Positions 28,146 through 34,861 of a DNA stretch of 64,000 nt are shown piece after piece; positions within the stretch are counted from its first letter, which is position 1; each line of letters opens with the position of its first letter. The notes under the pieces are model-generated. The model ran no database searches. It saw only the letters and a program-made list of their open reading frames with translations, and was not told where the DNA came from. This stretch comes from Fulvivirga ulvae (GTDB lineage Bacteria > Bacteroidota > Bacteroidia > Cytophagales > Cyclobacteriaceae): assembly GCF_021389975.1 (NCBI RefSeq), contig NZ_CP089981.1, positions 5,481,501 through 5,545,500 on the forward strand. The letters are read 5' to 3'. A program made the position numbers and the translations under genes.

Positions 28146-29252
28146 CTATTTCGCTCCCGGCGCAAAGATACCTCTCAACTGGTCAAGCACCTGGCCGTTT
28201 CCGGATACGGTGATCTCCCCTATTTTCTCAGCTATCTTCTCGACGTATTCCATCTCCTTGAGTTTGAATAACATCTCGTTTTCCTCCATAAGCTTTGCTG
28301 TGTTCAACAAGCTTCTCGTTGACGCCGTTTCTTCCCTTCTGGTGATCACGTTGGCCTGTGCTTTCTTTTGAGCAATCAATACCTGGTTCATGATCTCCTT
28401 CATATCACCAGGCAGTATGATATCCCTCACACCGCAACCTTTTATCCCTACACCCAGATCTTCGGCCTTTGCCTTCAAGGAGCTCATCACATACTCACTA
28501 ATGGTTTCTTTGCTTTCCAGCAATTCATCCAAGGTCAATGTACCGATAAACTCTCTTAATGCAAATTGCATGAAGACATATAACTGCTTTTGGAAGTCCT
28601 TGTTTTCAACAACAGCTTTGGTAACATCAGTTACTTTATACTGAGCATAAAAATTCACTCTCAGCGCAGCCTTATCTTTGGTCAAGATCTCCTGACCGGA
28701 AACTTCCAACTGAGATTGTCTCAGGTCTACCCTTGAAACTGCTACTTCTTTGGCATTTTTCCAAAAGTAGTATTCTCCCGGGCCAAGGATTTTCTCAGCC
28801 TTGTTGTCAACGAAAAGTACTGCATTTTCAAAAGTTTCGACTTTGCAAACCCTGACAAATGGCACGAGCTCTTTTCGCTTGATTGCCAGCAAATCTATAG
28901 TCTCTGTAATTTCGATTTTACTCAAATCGGCCTTTACGAATGAATACTCCACCACACCCTTCCAAAAGGCATATTTACCAGGTGTCAAAACTCCTTTAAA
29001 ATTCATATCCTCGTACTGCAAGGCTATTTCATTATCCTTAACTTCCACTATTTGCAAGTGTTTGGCCAATGCCTCATCCCTCAAAAGCAAGTTAAGCTCG
29101 ATGGCAGGATAGAACGGCCTGGACATATCATACTGCACCACAGTTTCAAATGGGTATAGCCAGTAATTACCTTCTGTAATTACTCTTTTGTAATCATCAT
29201 TTCTGAAGACTAATCCAATTTTACCAGTGTTAATTCTGATCCTTTTCATCAT
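28146..29252 (-). CDS. Slipin-family SPFH/band-7 protein
   Basis: A 368-residue protein. The N-terminal 160 residues contain three beta repeats ending in a G-x-Y-(W/F) pattern (VITEGNYWLYPF, VLTPGKYAFWKG, ILGPGEYYFWKN). The SPFH/band-7 domain spans about 140-310, followed by a charged coiled-coil (about 280-345, AQKKAQANVITRREETAS). There is no transmembrane helix, unlike canonical slipins, so it is likely a cytosolic oligomer. Band-7 proteins are a recurrent component of RtcB-based RNA-repair loci, where comparative-genomic work (Burroughs and Aravind, from memory) proposed them as scaffolds paired with a tRNA-like RNA. Here about 850 bases of tRNA-like elements lie directly upstream on the same strand, probably in the same transcript. 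Confidence 0.85.
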   Translation of the reverse strand: MMKRIRINTGKIGLVFRNDDYKRVITEGNYWLYPFETVVQYDMSRPFYPAIELNLLLRDEALAKHLQIVEVKDNEIALQYEDMNFKGVLTPGKYAFWKGVVEYSFVKADLSKIEITETIDLLAIKRKELVPFVRVCKVETFENAVLFVDNKAEKILGPGEYYFWKNAKEVAVSRVDLRQSQLEVSGQEILTKDKAALRVNFYAQYKVTDVTKAVVENKDFQKQLYVFMQFALREFIGTLTLDELLESKETISEYVMSSLKAKAEDLGVGIKGCGVRDIILPGDMKEIMNQVLIAQKKAQANVITRREETASTRSLLNTAKLMEENEMLFKLKEMEYVEKIAEKIGEITVSGNGQVLDQLRGIFAPGAK

Positions 29253-29455
29253 TTTATATATTTAGTTATTCATAATTCAAAACAAAAAGCATTCAAAGCC
29301 AGGTCATTCTTCCTATGTGGAATCATCATTAAGTCTGAACGGAACCTCATGGTTTTCTTCAAGAGAACACTCTTTCTGATCAGACCAAAAAAGGACTTCA
29401 CATACTTAAGGTCAACTTCAAGAAAAGCAGTGGACCCACATCAAACGGTATCCTC

Positions 29456-29501
29456 ATGATTTCGAAACATCATCAGAACTGCGCCATGGTGTCGAAGCCA
29501 T
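29456..29501 (-). ncRNA. Two degenerate T-arm-like hairpins
   Basis: On the plus strand, ATGAT-TTCGAAAC-ATCAT (29456-29473) is a 5-bp stem, and ATGG-TGTCGAAG-CCAT (29486-29501) a 4-bp stem. Each loop carries a TTCGA-type T-loop core when read on the minus strand. No matching acceptor or D-arm is evident, so these are probable decayed or minimal members of the array. Confidence 0.4.
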
Positions 29502-29568
29502 CATTTTGCCGGCCTGACTTCTCCTGCTTTTTTAATAGAACCATTTTTAGAAGTTGGTATCTTCGAAA

Positions 29569-29642
29569 CGGAACCTAAATCCGGTGTGTTAACCATTACA
29601 CTATCTCAAAAGGATTGAGAGTGGGATTCGAACCCACATCAC
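29569..29642 (-). ncRNA. tRNA(Gln)-derived element in permuted order
   Basis: Read on the minus strand. A T-arm GTGGG-TTCGAAT-CCCAC (29637-29621) is followed by TCTCAA, a TCCTT linker and TTGAGA (29620-29604), a 6-bp acceptor-like stem. Then come TA, D-arm GTGT-AATGGTTA-ACAC (29601-29586), A, and a hairpin CGGA-TTTAGGT-TCCG (29583-29569). The D-arm and anticodon loop closely resemble tRNA-Gln, but the anticodon position reads UAG rather than UUG. As in the neighbouring element the 3' half precedes the 5' half. Here the anticodon arm is complete within the 5' half, so the fold is not a full permuted tRNA. Confidence 0.55.
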
Positions 29643-29647
29643 AAAGG

Positions 29648-29716
29648 GCTTGTACTCTACCAACTGAGTTATTCCGGCATTACCCGGAAGAGGGATTCGA
29701 ACCCTCGACATCAAGC
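29648..29716 (-). ncRNA. Circularly permuted tRNA-like RNA element
   Basis: Read on the minus strand the 69 bases are, in order: GCTTG; ATGTC; T-arm GAGGG-TTCGAAT-CCCTC; TTCCGG; linker GTAATG; CCGGAA; TA; D-arm ACTC-AGTTGGTA-GAGT; A; CAAGC. TTCCGG pairs with CCGGAA (6-bp acceptor) and GCTTG with CAAGC (5-bp anticodon stem); D and T stems are perfect. Thus all four tRNA stems form with canonical loop sizes, a 5-base variable loop and U8-type TA, but the 3' half comes first. The acceptor ends are joined by six bases and the chain ends lie in the anticodon loop. No 3' CCA is encoded. An alternative local pairing of CAAG with the downstream CTTTG would make a 3-base loop. Confidence 0.65.
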
Positions 29717-29894
29717 GTGCGAAAAACAACATCAGGAGGAGCAGCATATCCCGATTTTCATCTCAGGACACTATGGAGCCATACAGAAACTCTCATCAGG
29801 TCTCTCACCTTCTGTTTTCTTCGTGCTTCCCTTTAGGGGAAGATTTTGTGTCCCTGACAAGCAGGAACAATATTTTAATCATTTAAAGAACTTG

Positions 29895-30100
29895 CCTCTC
29901 TCCCCGGATTCGAACCGGGACTTCCCCATAGGGACTCATCCGGCTATAAATGCGCTTCCCTACTCAACTTCTCCGAGTGGTCTTTCGGTGCTTCTGCAAA
30001 TTCTGTCCATTTAAGCGCTTGTCCTAAACGGCTTCATCCGGATAATACACGGTTACGTCCATAACTTTTACCGCAGCACTTCCTTTTATGCTAGAGAGAG
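29895..30100 (-). ncRNA. Oversized 206-nt tRNA-like element
   Basis: Minus strand: CTCTCTC (30100-30094) pairs with GAGAGAG (29902-29896), a perfect 7-bp acceptor stem. A possible D-arm is AGCA-TAAAAGGAAG-TGCT directly after the 5' strand, and the T-arm CCCGG-TTCGAAT-CCGGG (29919-29903) is perfect. About 130 bases between them hold several small hairpins instead of a normal anticodon and variable region. The 3' side continues with G then CAAG, so no CCA. It may be one RNA with a large insertion or a composite of partial elements. Confidence 0.45.
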
Positions 30101-30104
30101 TTTG

Positions 30105-30187
30105 TGGAGATGACTGGATTCGAACCTGCTCAGCAATTACGCATTAGATTTATCCCGATCGCTATCGGGACCCGACTCTCCATCCCC
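30105..30187 (-). ncRNA. tRNA-like element with palindromic insert in D-loop region
   Basis: Minus strand: GGGGATG (30187-30181) pairs with CATCTCC (30112-30106), 7 bp with one G-U. A T-arm-like GCAGG-TTCGAAT-CCAGT has one mismatch. The D region contains the palindrome TCCCGAT-CGCT-ATCGGGA (30153-30170, plus strand), which looks like an inserted repeat; without it AGA/TCT flank a GG-containing loop. The anticodon arm is not convincing. Probably a non-decoding tRNA relative. Confidence 0.45.
30153..30170. repeat. CCCGAT/ATCGGG palindromic repeat
   Basis: TCCCGAT-CGCT-ATCGGGA is a perfect 7-bp inverted repeat lying inside the tRNA-like element 30105-30187. Similar short palindromes are common interspersed elements in Bacteroidota genomes as far as I recall; only one copy was noticed in this window. 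Confidence 0.6.
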
Positions 30188-30202
30188 TTCTAAATTTCAA
30201 AG

Positions 30203-30274
30203 TCTGAGAAGCAGGATTTGAACCTGCGACCTCCTGCGTCCAAGGCAGGCAAACTACCACCGTTATCCTCCCAG
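30203..30274 (-). ncRNA. tRNA(Pro, UGG)-like element in normal order
   Basis: Minus strand, 72 bases in standard order: acceptor CTGGGAG/TTCTCAG (7 bp with two G-U); GA at positions 8-9; D-arm TAAC-GGTGGTA-GTTT (3 good pairs); anticodon arm CCTGC-CTTGGAC-GCAGG; AGGTC; T-arm GCAGG-TTCAAAT-CCTGC; then A. The anticodon would be UGG (Pro). A C1-G72 pair, G at position 8 instead of U and the weak D-stem are unusual, and no CCA follows. It could be a divergent tRNA or a tRNA-like regulatory RNA; the setting favours the latter. Confidence 0.55.
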
Positions 30275-30281
30275 TTTAGAA

Positions 30282-30302
30282 CCCCCGGCCATTTGCCGGG
30301 GG
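30282..30302 (-). other. GC-rich hairpin at the head of the tRNA-like array
   Basis: CCCCCGGC-CATTT-GCCGGGGG, a perfect 8-bp stem with a 5-base loop, eight bases before the Pro-like element. With the predicted start near 30341 it would lie in the leader of the RNA and may be a processing, stability or attenuation element. Confidence 0.6.
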
Positions 30303-30347
30303 GCAGCTCGCACTTGTTCGTAATGTCCTTGTGCGTTATTGATGGTT

Positions 30348-30383
30348 CAAAGTTGAAGGGGTAGTGCGCAATCTTTTTGCGCA
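30348..30383 (-). promoter_or_regulatory. Array promoter with the rtcB-type operator
   Basis: Plus strand TGCGCA (30365-30370), spacer ATCTTTT, TGCGCA (30378-30383) is a perfect 6-7-6 inverted repeat, extended one base inside (TGCGCAA/TTGCGCA). On the minus strand ACTTTG (30348-30353) begins 11 bases after it, exactly as at rtcB. Transcription would start near 30341 and run through the tRNA-like array. A second inverted repeat CAAATATTTT/AAAATATTTG (30385-30418) lies beside it towards the WYL gene. Confidence 0.65.
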
Positions 30384-30689
30384 GCAAATATTTTTTTACT
30401 TTTTTGTGAAAATATTTGTTGCACCTCATCCCTGCCTCTTCTCCTCAATGAGAAGGGGGAAATTATTCTCCTTGTGGAGAAATTCATATTATGAGGTAGA
30501 GACAAAAGAAGTTATAACAGTATCAAAACTCACTCTCCGCTTCGGAGAGGGGATTCTGGCCAATGCTACCCTACAGACCTTTGCAGGGTGAGGTCATACG
30601 CACAGAAAGGTAAAGCAGCTCCTTTTATAAAAGAGGTAGAATGACCTCAGAAAAAATTTAGCTGAGGCTATAAAACAAAAGAATAAACT
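30384..30689. other. Leader region of the WYL-dioxygenase gene with hairpins
   Basis: About 300 bases between the array promoter and the WYL gene start. It holds the AT-rich inverted repeat 30385-30418 and a run of small hairpins: CTTCTC/GAGAAG 30438-30455, TTCTCC/GGAGAA 30466-30481, CTCTCCG/CGGAGAG 30533-30549 and ACCCT/AGGGT 30568-30589. No gene or clear TAnnTTTG element was identified on the plus strand. Confidence 0.5.
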
Positions 30690-32426
30690 ATGCCGGTAAA
30701 CAGAAATGCACTAGTTCGCTATAAAACCATAGACAATTGCCTTAGAAATAGATACAGGCTATGGACTCTTGAAGATTTGATTGAGGCATGCTCAGATGCC
30801 CTGTATGAATATGAGGGCATTGACAAGGGCGTCAGCCGCAGGACGGTGCAAATGGATATTCAAATGATGCGTAGTGACAAACTTGGTTATCACGCACCTA
30901 TTATTGTAAAGGATAAGAAATATTACACTTACGAAGATCCCGACTACACCATTACAAACATTCCATTGACCGATCAGGATCTTGGTAAGCTTACTGAGGT
31001 GGTAGACATCCTGAAGCAGTTTAAGGGTTTTACCCACTTCCAGGAATTGAGCGGTATGGTGCAGAAGCTGGAAGACAAAATACATGTTTCAAAGACTAAG
31101 GAGCGGCCTGTTATTGATATTGAGAAGAATGAAAACCTAAAAGGACTGGAGCATATTGATCCTTTGTATCAGGCGATCATCAGCAAAAAATGTATTGAAC
31201 TGACTTACCAATCATTTAAGGCGCGAACCTCCAATACTTTTGTATTTAATCCGGCTCTGCTGAAAGAGTTCAGGAACCGCTGGTTTGTATTGGGTAAAAA
31301 GAAAAGCAAAGACCCCTTCTTACTGTTGGCACTGGATAGAATCGAAGATATCAGGGAATCAGACCAGCCTTGTATCTCCTTTGATGAGGCCAGTATTTCA
31401 AATTTCTTTAAAGATGTGGTTGGTGTAAGTGTGAACAATGGTGAAGAGCCTCAAGAGGTGAAACTGTTGATTAATCATTCCAATGCCCCCTATGTATTGA
31501 CCAAGCCAATTCACCACAGTCAACGGTTGGTTGAGAAGAATGATGAGGGTATTGTTATTTCCCTGCGTGTCCAGCACAATTTTGAGTTGGAAAGGGAGAT
31601 TCTTGGTTTTGGAGATTACGTAAAGGTACTGGCACCTTCACGCTTAAGATCAAGAATAAAAGAACGGCTTGCACATGCTGTTGATCTGTACAGTACGGAA
31701 TTAAATAAAAGCAGGATTAAGCATTTTGGCAAAAAGCTGGAAGCCAGAGGCACGGTTACAGTCAATCATGTATACACCCGTAAGGAGATTTCTAAAATGG
31801 GTTCGCTCCTGCACCATTACCGATCGGCCAATCCTTCTGATAATCAACAGGTGTATGCCATCAGAGGGCTGCTCGGCAAAATTCCTGAGCTAAGGGTATT
31901 TTTACTTAACAGGAATATGAAATACATATTATCAAATATTGACGGCAATCTGTTTCTGACCAAAGCGCTTTTCTTTAACAAACCTGCCCAGTCTAACTGG
32001 TATGTCACCTGGCATCAGGACAAAACGATCAATGTACTTGAGAAGAAGAAAACGGAGGGTTTCAATGGCTGGACCAAAAAGGAAGATCATTACGGTGTAG
32101 TCCCGCCGGAAGAGATATTGCGCAATACGCTTACTGTTCGTGTACATCTTGATGACACTACAGAGGAAAATGGAGCATTAAAGGTGATGTCAGGGTCGCA
32201 TAATAAAATCCTTACTGACGCAGAAGTGGATCTCATTACCGGAAATGGTATCGCTTCAACCATCGAAGTGATGTCAGGGGGTATTCAGCTTATGAAGCCC
32301 CTGCTACTTCATGCTTCATCCAAAACCACCAATAACAGGAACCGGCGGGTCATCCACCTGGAGTTTAATTCCGTGGAGCTACCGGGTGACCTGAAGTGGG
32401 CAGAAAAGGAAATTATTCCGGGATAA
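30690..32426 (+). CDS. WYL-domain regulator fused to PhyH-like 2OG-Fe(II) dioxygenase domain
   Basis: A 578-residue protein. Residues about 1-110 form a winged-HTH-like DNA-binding region (YRLWTLEDLIEACSDALY, SRRTVQMDIQMMR). A WYL domain follows at about 150-330 (IELTYQSFKARTSN, KEFRNRWFVLG, LALDRIEDI). The last 200 or so residues look like a phytanoyl-CoA dioxygenase domain: WHQD gives H442 and D444, ENGALKVMSGSHN is the family motif, and LLLHASSKTTNNRNRRVIH gives H541 and an Arg near 553. These would bind Fe(II) and 2-oxoglutarate. WYL proteins sense ligands, often nucleic acid or nucleotides, and control defence and repair genes. The gene is divergent from the tRNA-like array and is the natural candidate to bind TRCGCA-N7-TGCGYA. 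The fusion reads as one unbroken frame. Confidence 0.8.
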   Translation: MPVNRNALVRYKTIDNCLRNRYRLWTLEDLIEACSDALYEYEGIDKGVSRRTVQMDIQMMRSDKLGYHAPIIVKDKKYYTYEDPDYTITNIPLTDQDLGKLTEVVDILKQFKGFTHFQELSGMVQKLEDKIHVSKTKERPVIDIEKNENLKGLEHIDPLYQAIISKKCIELTYQSFKARTSNTFVFNPALLKEFRNRWFVLGKKKSKDPFLLLALDRIEDIRESDQPCISFDEASISNFFKDVVGVSVNNGEEPQEVKLLINHSNAPYVLTKPIHHSQRLVEKNDEGIVISLRVQHNFELEREILGFGDYVKVLAPSRLRSRIKERLAHAVDLYSTELNKSRIKHFGKKLEARGTVTVNHVYTRKEISKMGSLLHHYRSANPSDNQQVYAIRGLLGKIPELRVFLLNRNMKYILSNIDGNLFLTKALFFNKPAQSNWYVTWHQDKTINVLEKKKTEGFNGWTKKEDHYGVVPPEEILRNTLTVRVHLDDTTEENGALKVMSGSHNKILTDAEVDLITGNGIASTIEVMSGGIQLMKPLLLHASSKTTNNRNRRVIHLEFNSVELPGDLKWAEKEIIPG

Positions 32427-32445
32427 TCAGGTATTACTGATAACT

Positions 32446-33444
32446 CTATTTCTTTTCAAACACCAGCCGGGCATGGCCCATGATCTCTCTTTCGAAGCAG
32501 ACACGATTGGGCCTGACCCTCAAAACAGCCAATTGATGACGAAATTCTTTGTCAGTCAGCAGTTTAGGTACTAAAGAAGCAAACCACATATATTTCTTCC
32601 ATTGAAACCTGTAAAACCGCCTGGTCCATTCCCTGTTGGTTTTGACATAATCAAGCCGGCCATCACTATAGAAAATGTTCTTAAAATAAGGTTCTGCAAC
32701 CCTTACGATATGCTCATATCCGTACGGCACCCATGAGTCAGGGTTATGCTTTAAAAGGAGAGCCACCATATAACTGTCAGAGTCTTTCGGCGCATTAATA
32801 TCTATATCTTCAAAGGGGACCATATTTTTCTCAAACGTCATACTTTGCATATAGAACCGGTCACCTTTTTCCAAAAGGTTAGCCACATGTTTGAAATAGT
32901 CCTCATAAACAGCGTCCTGCCGGCCATTCAGGTAGTCCTTAACAGAAGCTACGTGCTCAAAACTACCAAAGGCAGTAACCGCATTAAAAACACCAAAATC
33001 CTCTGGCTTGATATACCTGGCGTCTCTTAGAAATACATCAAGGCCATTCTCAAGGCAGGCCTGTACCTGCCCGTCAGACAGATTCACTCCAATGCCCTCC
33101 GCACCCGTTTTTTCTTTAAGATACTTGAGCCAGCCACCCCACCCGCATCCCAGGTCGAGCACTCTGCTTCCTCGCTTTATGCGCAACTGATCTATTACAA
33201 ACTCATATTTCCTGATCTGGGCTTCTTCCAATGACAATGAGTAATCGCCGTTATACATAGCATTGCTGAAATGTGCATTCTCACCAAGGCTTAATCGGAT
33301 AAACTTATCAATATTGGTATAAGTGAAGTCCATCTCCTTTTTTTTATCCCACATTTGTCCGTCCCTTTCACTTACACTGGAGCCAACCCATTTATTTTTA
33401 ATACGTGCAGGGCCGGCGCTGAGATTATGTTGGTTTGGGTTCAT
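32446..33444 (-). CDS. Cyclopropane-fatty-acid-synthase-type SAM methyltransferase
   Basis: A 332-residue class I methyltransferase related to cyclopropane fatty acyl phospholipid synthase. SAM-binding motif I is VLDLGCGWGGWLKYL (about residues 95-109), followed by GIGVNLSDGQV and a FGSFEHV acceptor-loop motif. The N-terminal extension IRLSLGENAHFSNAMYNGDY corresponds to the lipid-site region. It may modify membrane lipids or another hydrophobic acceptor; the catalytic bicarbonate-binding residues were not checked. Its end is 20 bases from the end of the WYL-dioxygenase gene, on the opposite strand. Not obviously part of the RNA-repair system. Confidence 0.78.
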   Translation of the reverse strand: MNPNQHNLSAGPARIKNKWVGSSVSERDGQMWDKKKEMDFTYTNIDKFIRLSLGENAHFSNAMYNGDYSLSLEEAQIRKYEFVIDQLRIKRGSRVLDLGCGWGGWLKYLKEKTGAEGIGVNLSDGQVQACLENGLDVFLRDARYIKPEDFGVFNAVTAFGSFEHVASVKDYLNGRQDAVYEDYFKHVANLLEKGDRFYMQSMTFEKNMVPFEDIDINAPKDSDSYMVALLLKHNPDSWVPYGYEHIVRVAEPYFKNIFYSDGRLDYVKTNREWTRRFYRFQWKKYMWFASLVPKLLTDKEFRHQLAVLRVRPNRVCFEREIMGHARLVFEKK

Positions 33445-33594
33445 TATTTTGCTGGTTAGGTGATGATTACAGGTTAGAATTTACGCAATTATCACGACTA
33501 AAACGAGGAATAAATTATAATGCTACACCTGTAAATGCACACAGGAATAAACGAATCTTAAATTTGCTTACTTTTGCTCCTTCATTAAAAATTT

Positions 33595-34605
33595 ATGTCT
33601 GCATCCAGGTATTTATCAAAGTTTTTAAAACGGGAAGATCCTGTTATCATAGTGCCATACGGAGGTTATGCCAGTGACCTGATGATACATGCCCAGGCAC
33701 GGGTGCTGGAAGACGAAGGTATCAGGCAATCCGAAGCAGATTCAGCACTAAAAAACCTCTGGAATTCCTTCAAACGTTTCGAATCTGACGAGAAAAAAGG
33801 CATGAAAGTTAAGGTAAAATGGGGCGACCAGGAGAAGTTGCTTGTTTCGGATAAAGAAGGCTATGTTTATCTGGATGAAGCTCTTAAACAACAATATACC
33901 CATGAAGAAACCCTTTGGATACCGCTAACTTACGAGCTCATGCAGGACGCTGAAGTTATTTACCAGACTACTACTCAGGTAATGAAACCATCTTACAAAG
34001 CTGAGTTTGGTGTTATCAGTGATCTTGATGATACCGTGATCCATACCGGCGTATCGTCAACTTTAAAATGGAGGTTACTTGTTAATTCCCTGATGCGCCA
34101 TAGTCACAACCGGATGCCGCTGGAGGGAGCTCATGAGTTTTATAGACTACTATACAAAGGAAAATCAGGTTTTGCCACCAATCCGTTCTTTTACCTGTCC
34201 AACAGTCCATGGAATATCTATGATTATTTAAACGCCTTTCTTAGAAAATATGACTTTCCTGACGGACCTGTATTACTTAGGGATATAGGCATAAGCTGGC
34301 CGCGCCGTAAGTCATTTATGGAAGGCAACAAATACCTGAAAGTAAAGCACATTCTTGAGACCTACCCATCCTTGCCATTTATACTGATTGGCGATGCCGC
34401 TGAAATAGATGCAGACATTTATCTCAAAATAGCCAGAACTTTTCCTGAGCAGATCCGGGCCATATATATTCGTGCAGTAAAAAAACAGTCGTTGATTAAA
34501 AGAGTAGAAAGCCTTATTGAGGCCAACACTGACATTAAAGTAGTGCTGATCCGGGAAAATCAAAAAGCTATAGACCATGCCAGGGAAAATGGATACATTC
34601 AGTAA
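33595..34605 (+). CDS. App1-like phosphatase-domain protein (DUF2183)
   Basis: A 336-residue cytoplasmic protein of the App1/DUF2183 family, HAD-like phosphatases that include phosphatidate phosphatase. The DxDxT motif is in GVISDLDDTVIHTG (about 139-152), motif II in FFYLSNSPWNIYDYL, and the acidic motif in LIGDAAEIDADIY (usually GDSGQxDxxIY, so slightly unusual). Length is normal for the bacterial family. It is divergent from the CFA-type methyltransferase gene across a 150-base gap. Substrate uncertain; lipid phosphate is the family's best-known substrate. Confidence 0.8.
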   Translation: MSASRYLSKFLKREDPVIIVPYGGYASDLMIHAQARVLEDEGIRQSEADSALKNLWNSFKRFESDEKKGMKVKVKWGDQEKLLVSDKEGYVYLDEALKQQYTHEETLWIPLTYELMQDAEVIYQTTTQVMKPSYKAEFGVISDLDDTVIHTGVSSTLKWRLLVNSLMRHSHNRMPLEGAHEFYRLLYKGKSGFATNPFFYLSNSPWNIYDYLNAFLRKYDFPDGPVLLRDIGISWPRRKSFMEGNKYLKVKHILETYPSLPFILIGDAAEIDADIYLKIARTFPEQIRAIYIRAVKKQSLIKRVESLIEANTDIKVVLIRENQKAIDHARENGYIQ

Positions 34606-34861
34606 CTGTATTTAATAATGAGTGAAGTCAGACTGTAGCTAAGTTTTAACTTTTAACCTCCAATTCCCAACTCTGAAAGTAACCTTTTTTGCAATGGGCT
34701 TCTGCCTTTTCTTCACAACCATTAAGCTTTATCAAACCTTCGAAAGTATGGATAAAATGTTTTACCGTTGTTAACAGGCTTCCATAGAGTAGCAATTTGT
34801 ATTGATTGACCTACTTAATTTTAATGAAATTTAGAAACAAATAATTGTTTAAATACTTATA

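Larger units (their letters stand above)
29253..30347 (-). ncRNA. tRNA-like element array upstream of band-7 gene
   Basis: No protein gene is supported here. On the minus strand eight T-loop-like TTCGA (or TTCAAAT) motifs occur: at 29456, 29486, 29562, 29626, 29695, 29908, 30117 and 30222 approximately. Five of these sit in classic T-arms, and D-arms, acceptor stems and anticodon arms can be paired. The likely promoter is at 30348-30383, so the whole stretch would be transcribed towards the band-7 gene and end at the hairpin 28091-28133. Individual elements are listed separately. Stretch 29253-29455 shows repeated fragments related to GAGGTTCCGTT but no full tRNA fold. Confidence 0.7.

Noticed and set aside
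29615..30014. Plus-strand frames of 73 and 63 residues containing PTSQRACTLP- and SPDSNRDFPIG-like peptides
   Set aside because: These are the well-known false translations of antisense tRNA sequence (T-loop TTCGAATCC); they confirm tRNA-like DNA rather than genes.
29895..30302. CRISPR array or group I intron in the tRNA-like region
   Set aside because: No regularly spaced identical repeats, and no intron core elements could be recognised; stems fit tRNA arms better.
30190..30429. Minus-strand 79-residue frame over the Pro-like element
   Set aside because: The peptide end RRFKSCFSDFEI is a translation of the tRNA T-arm; no protein is expected.
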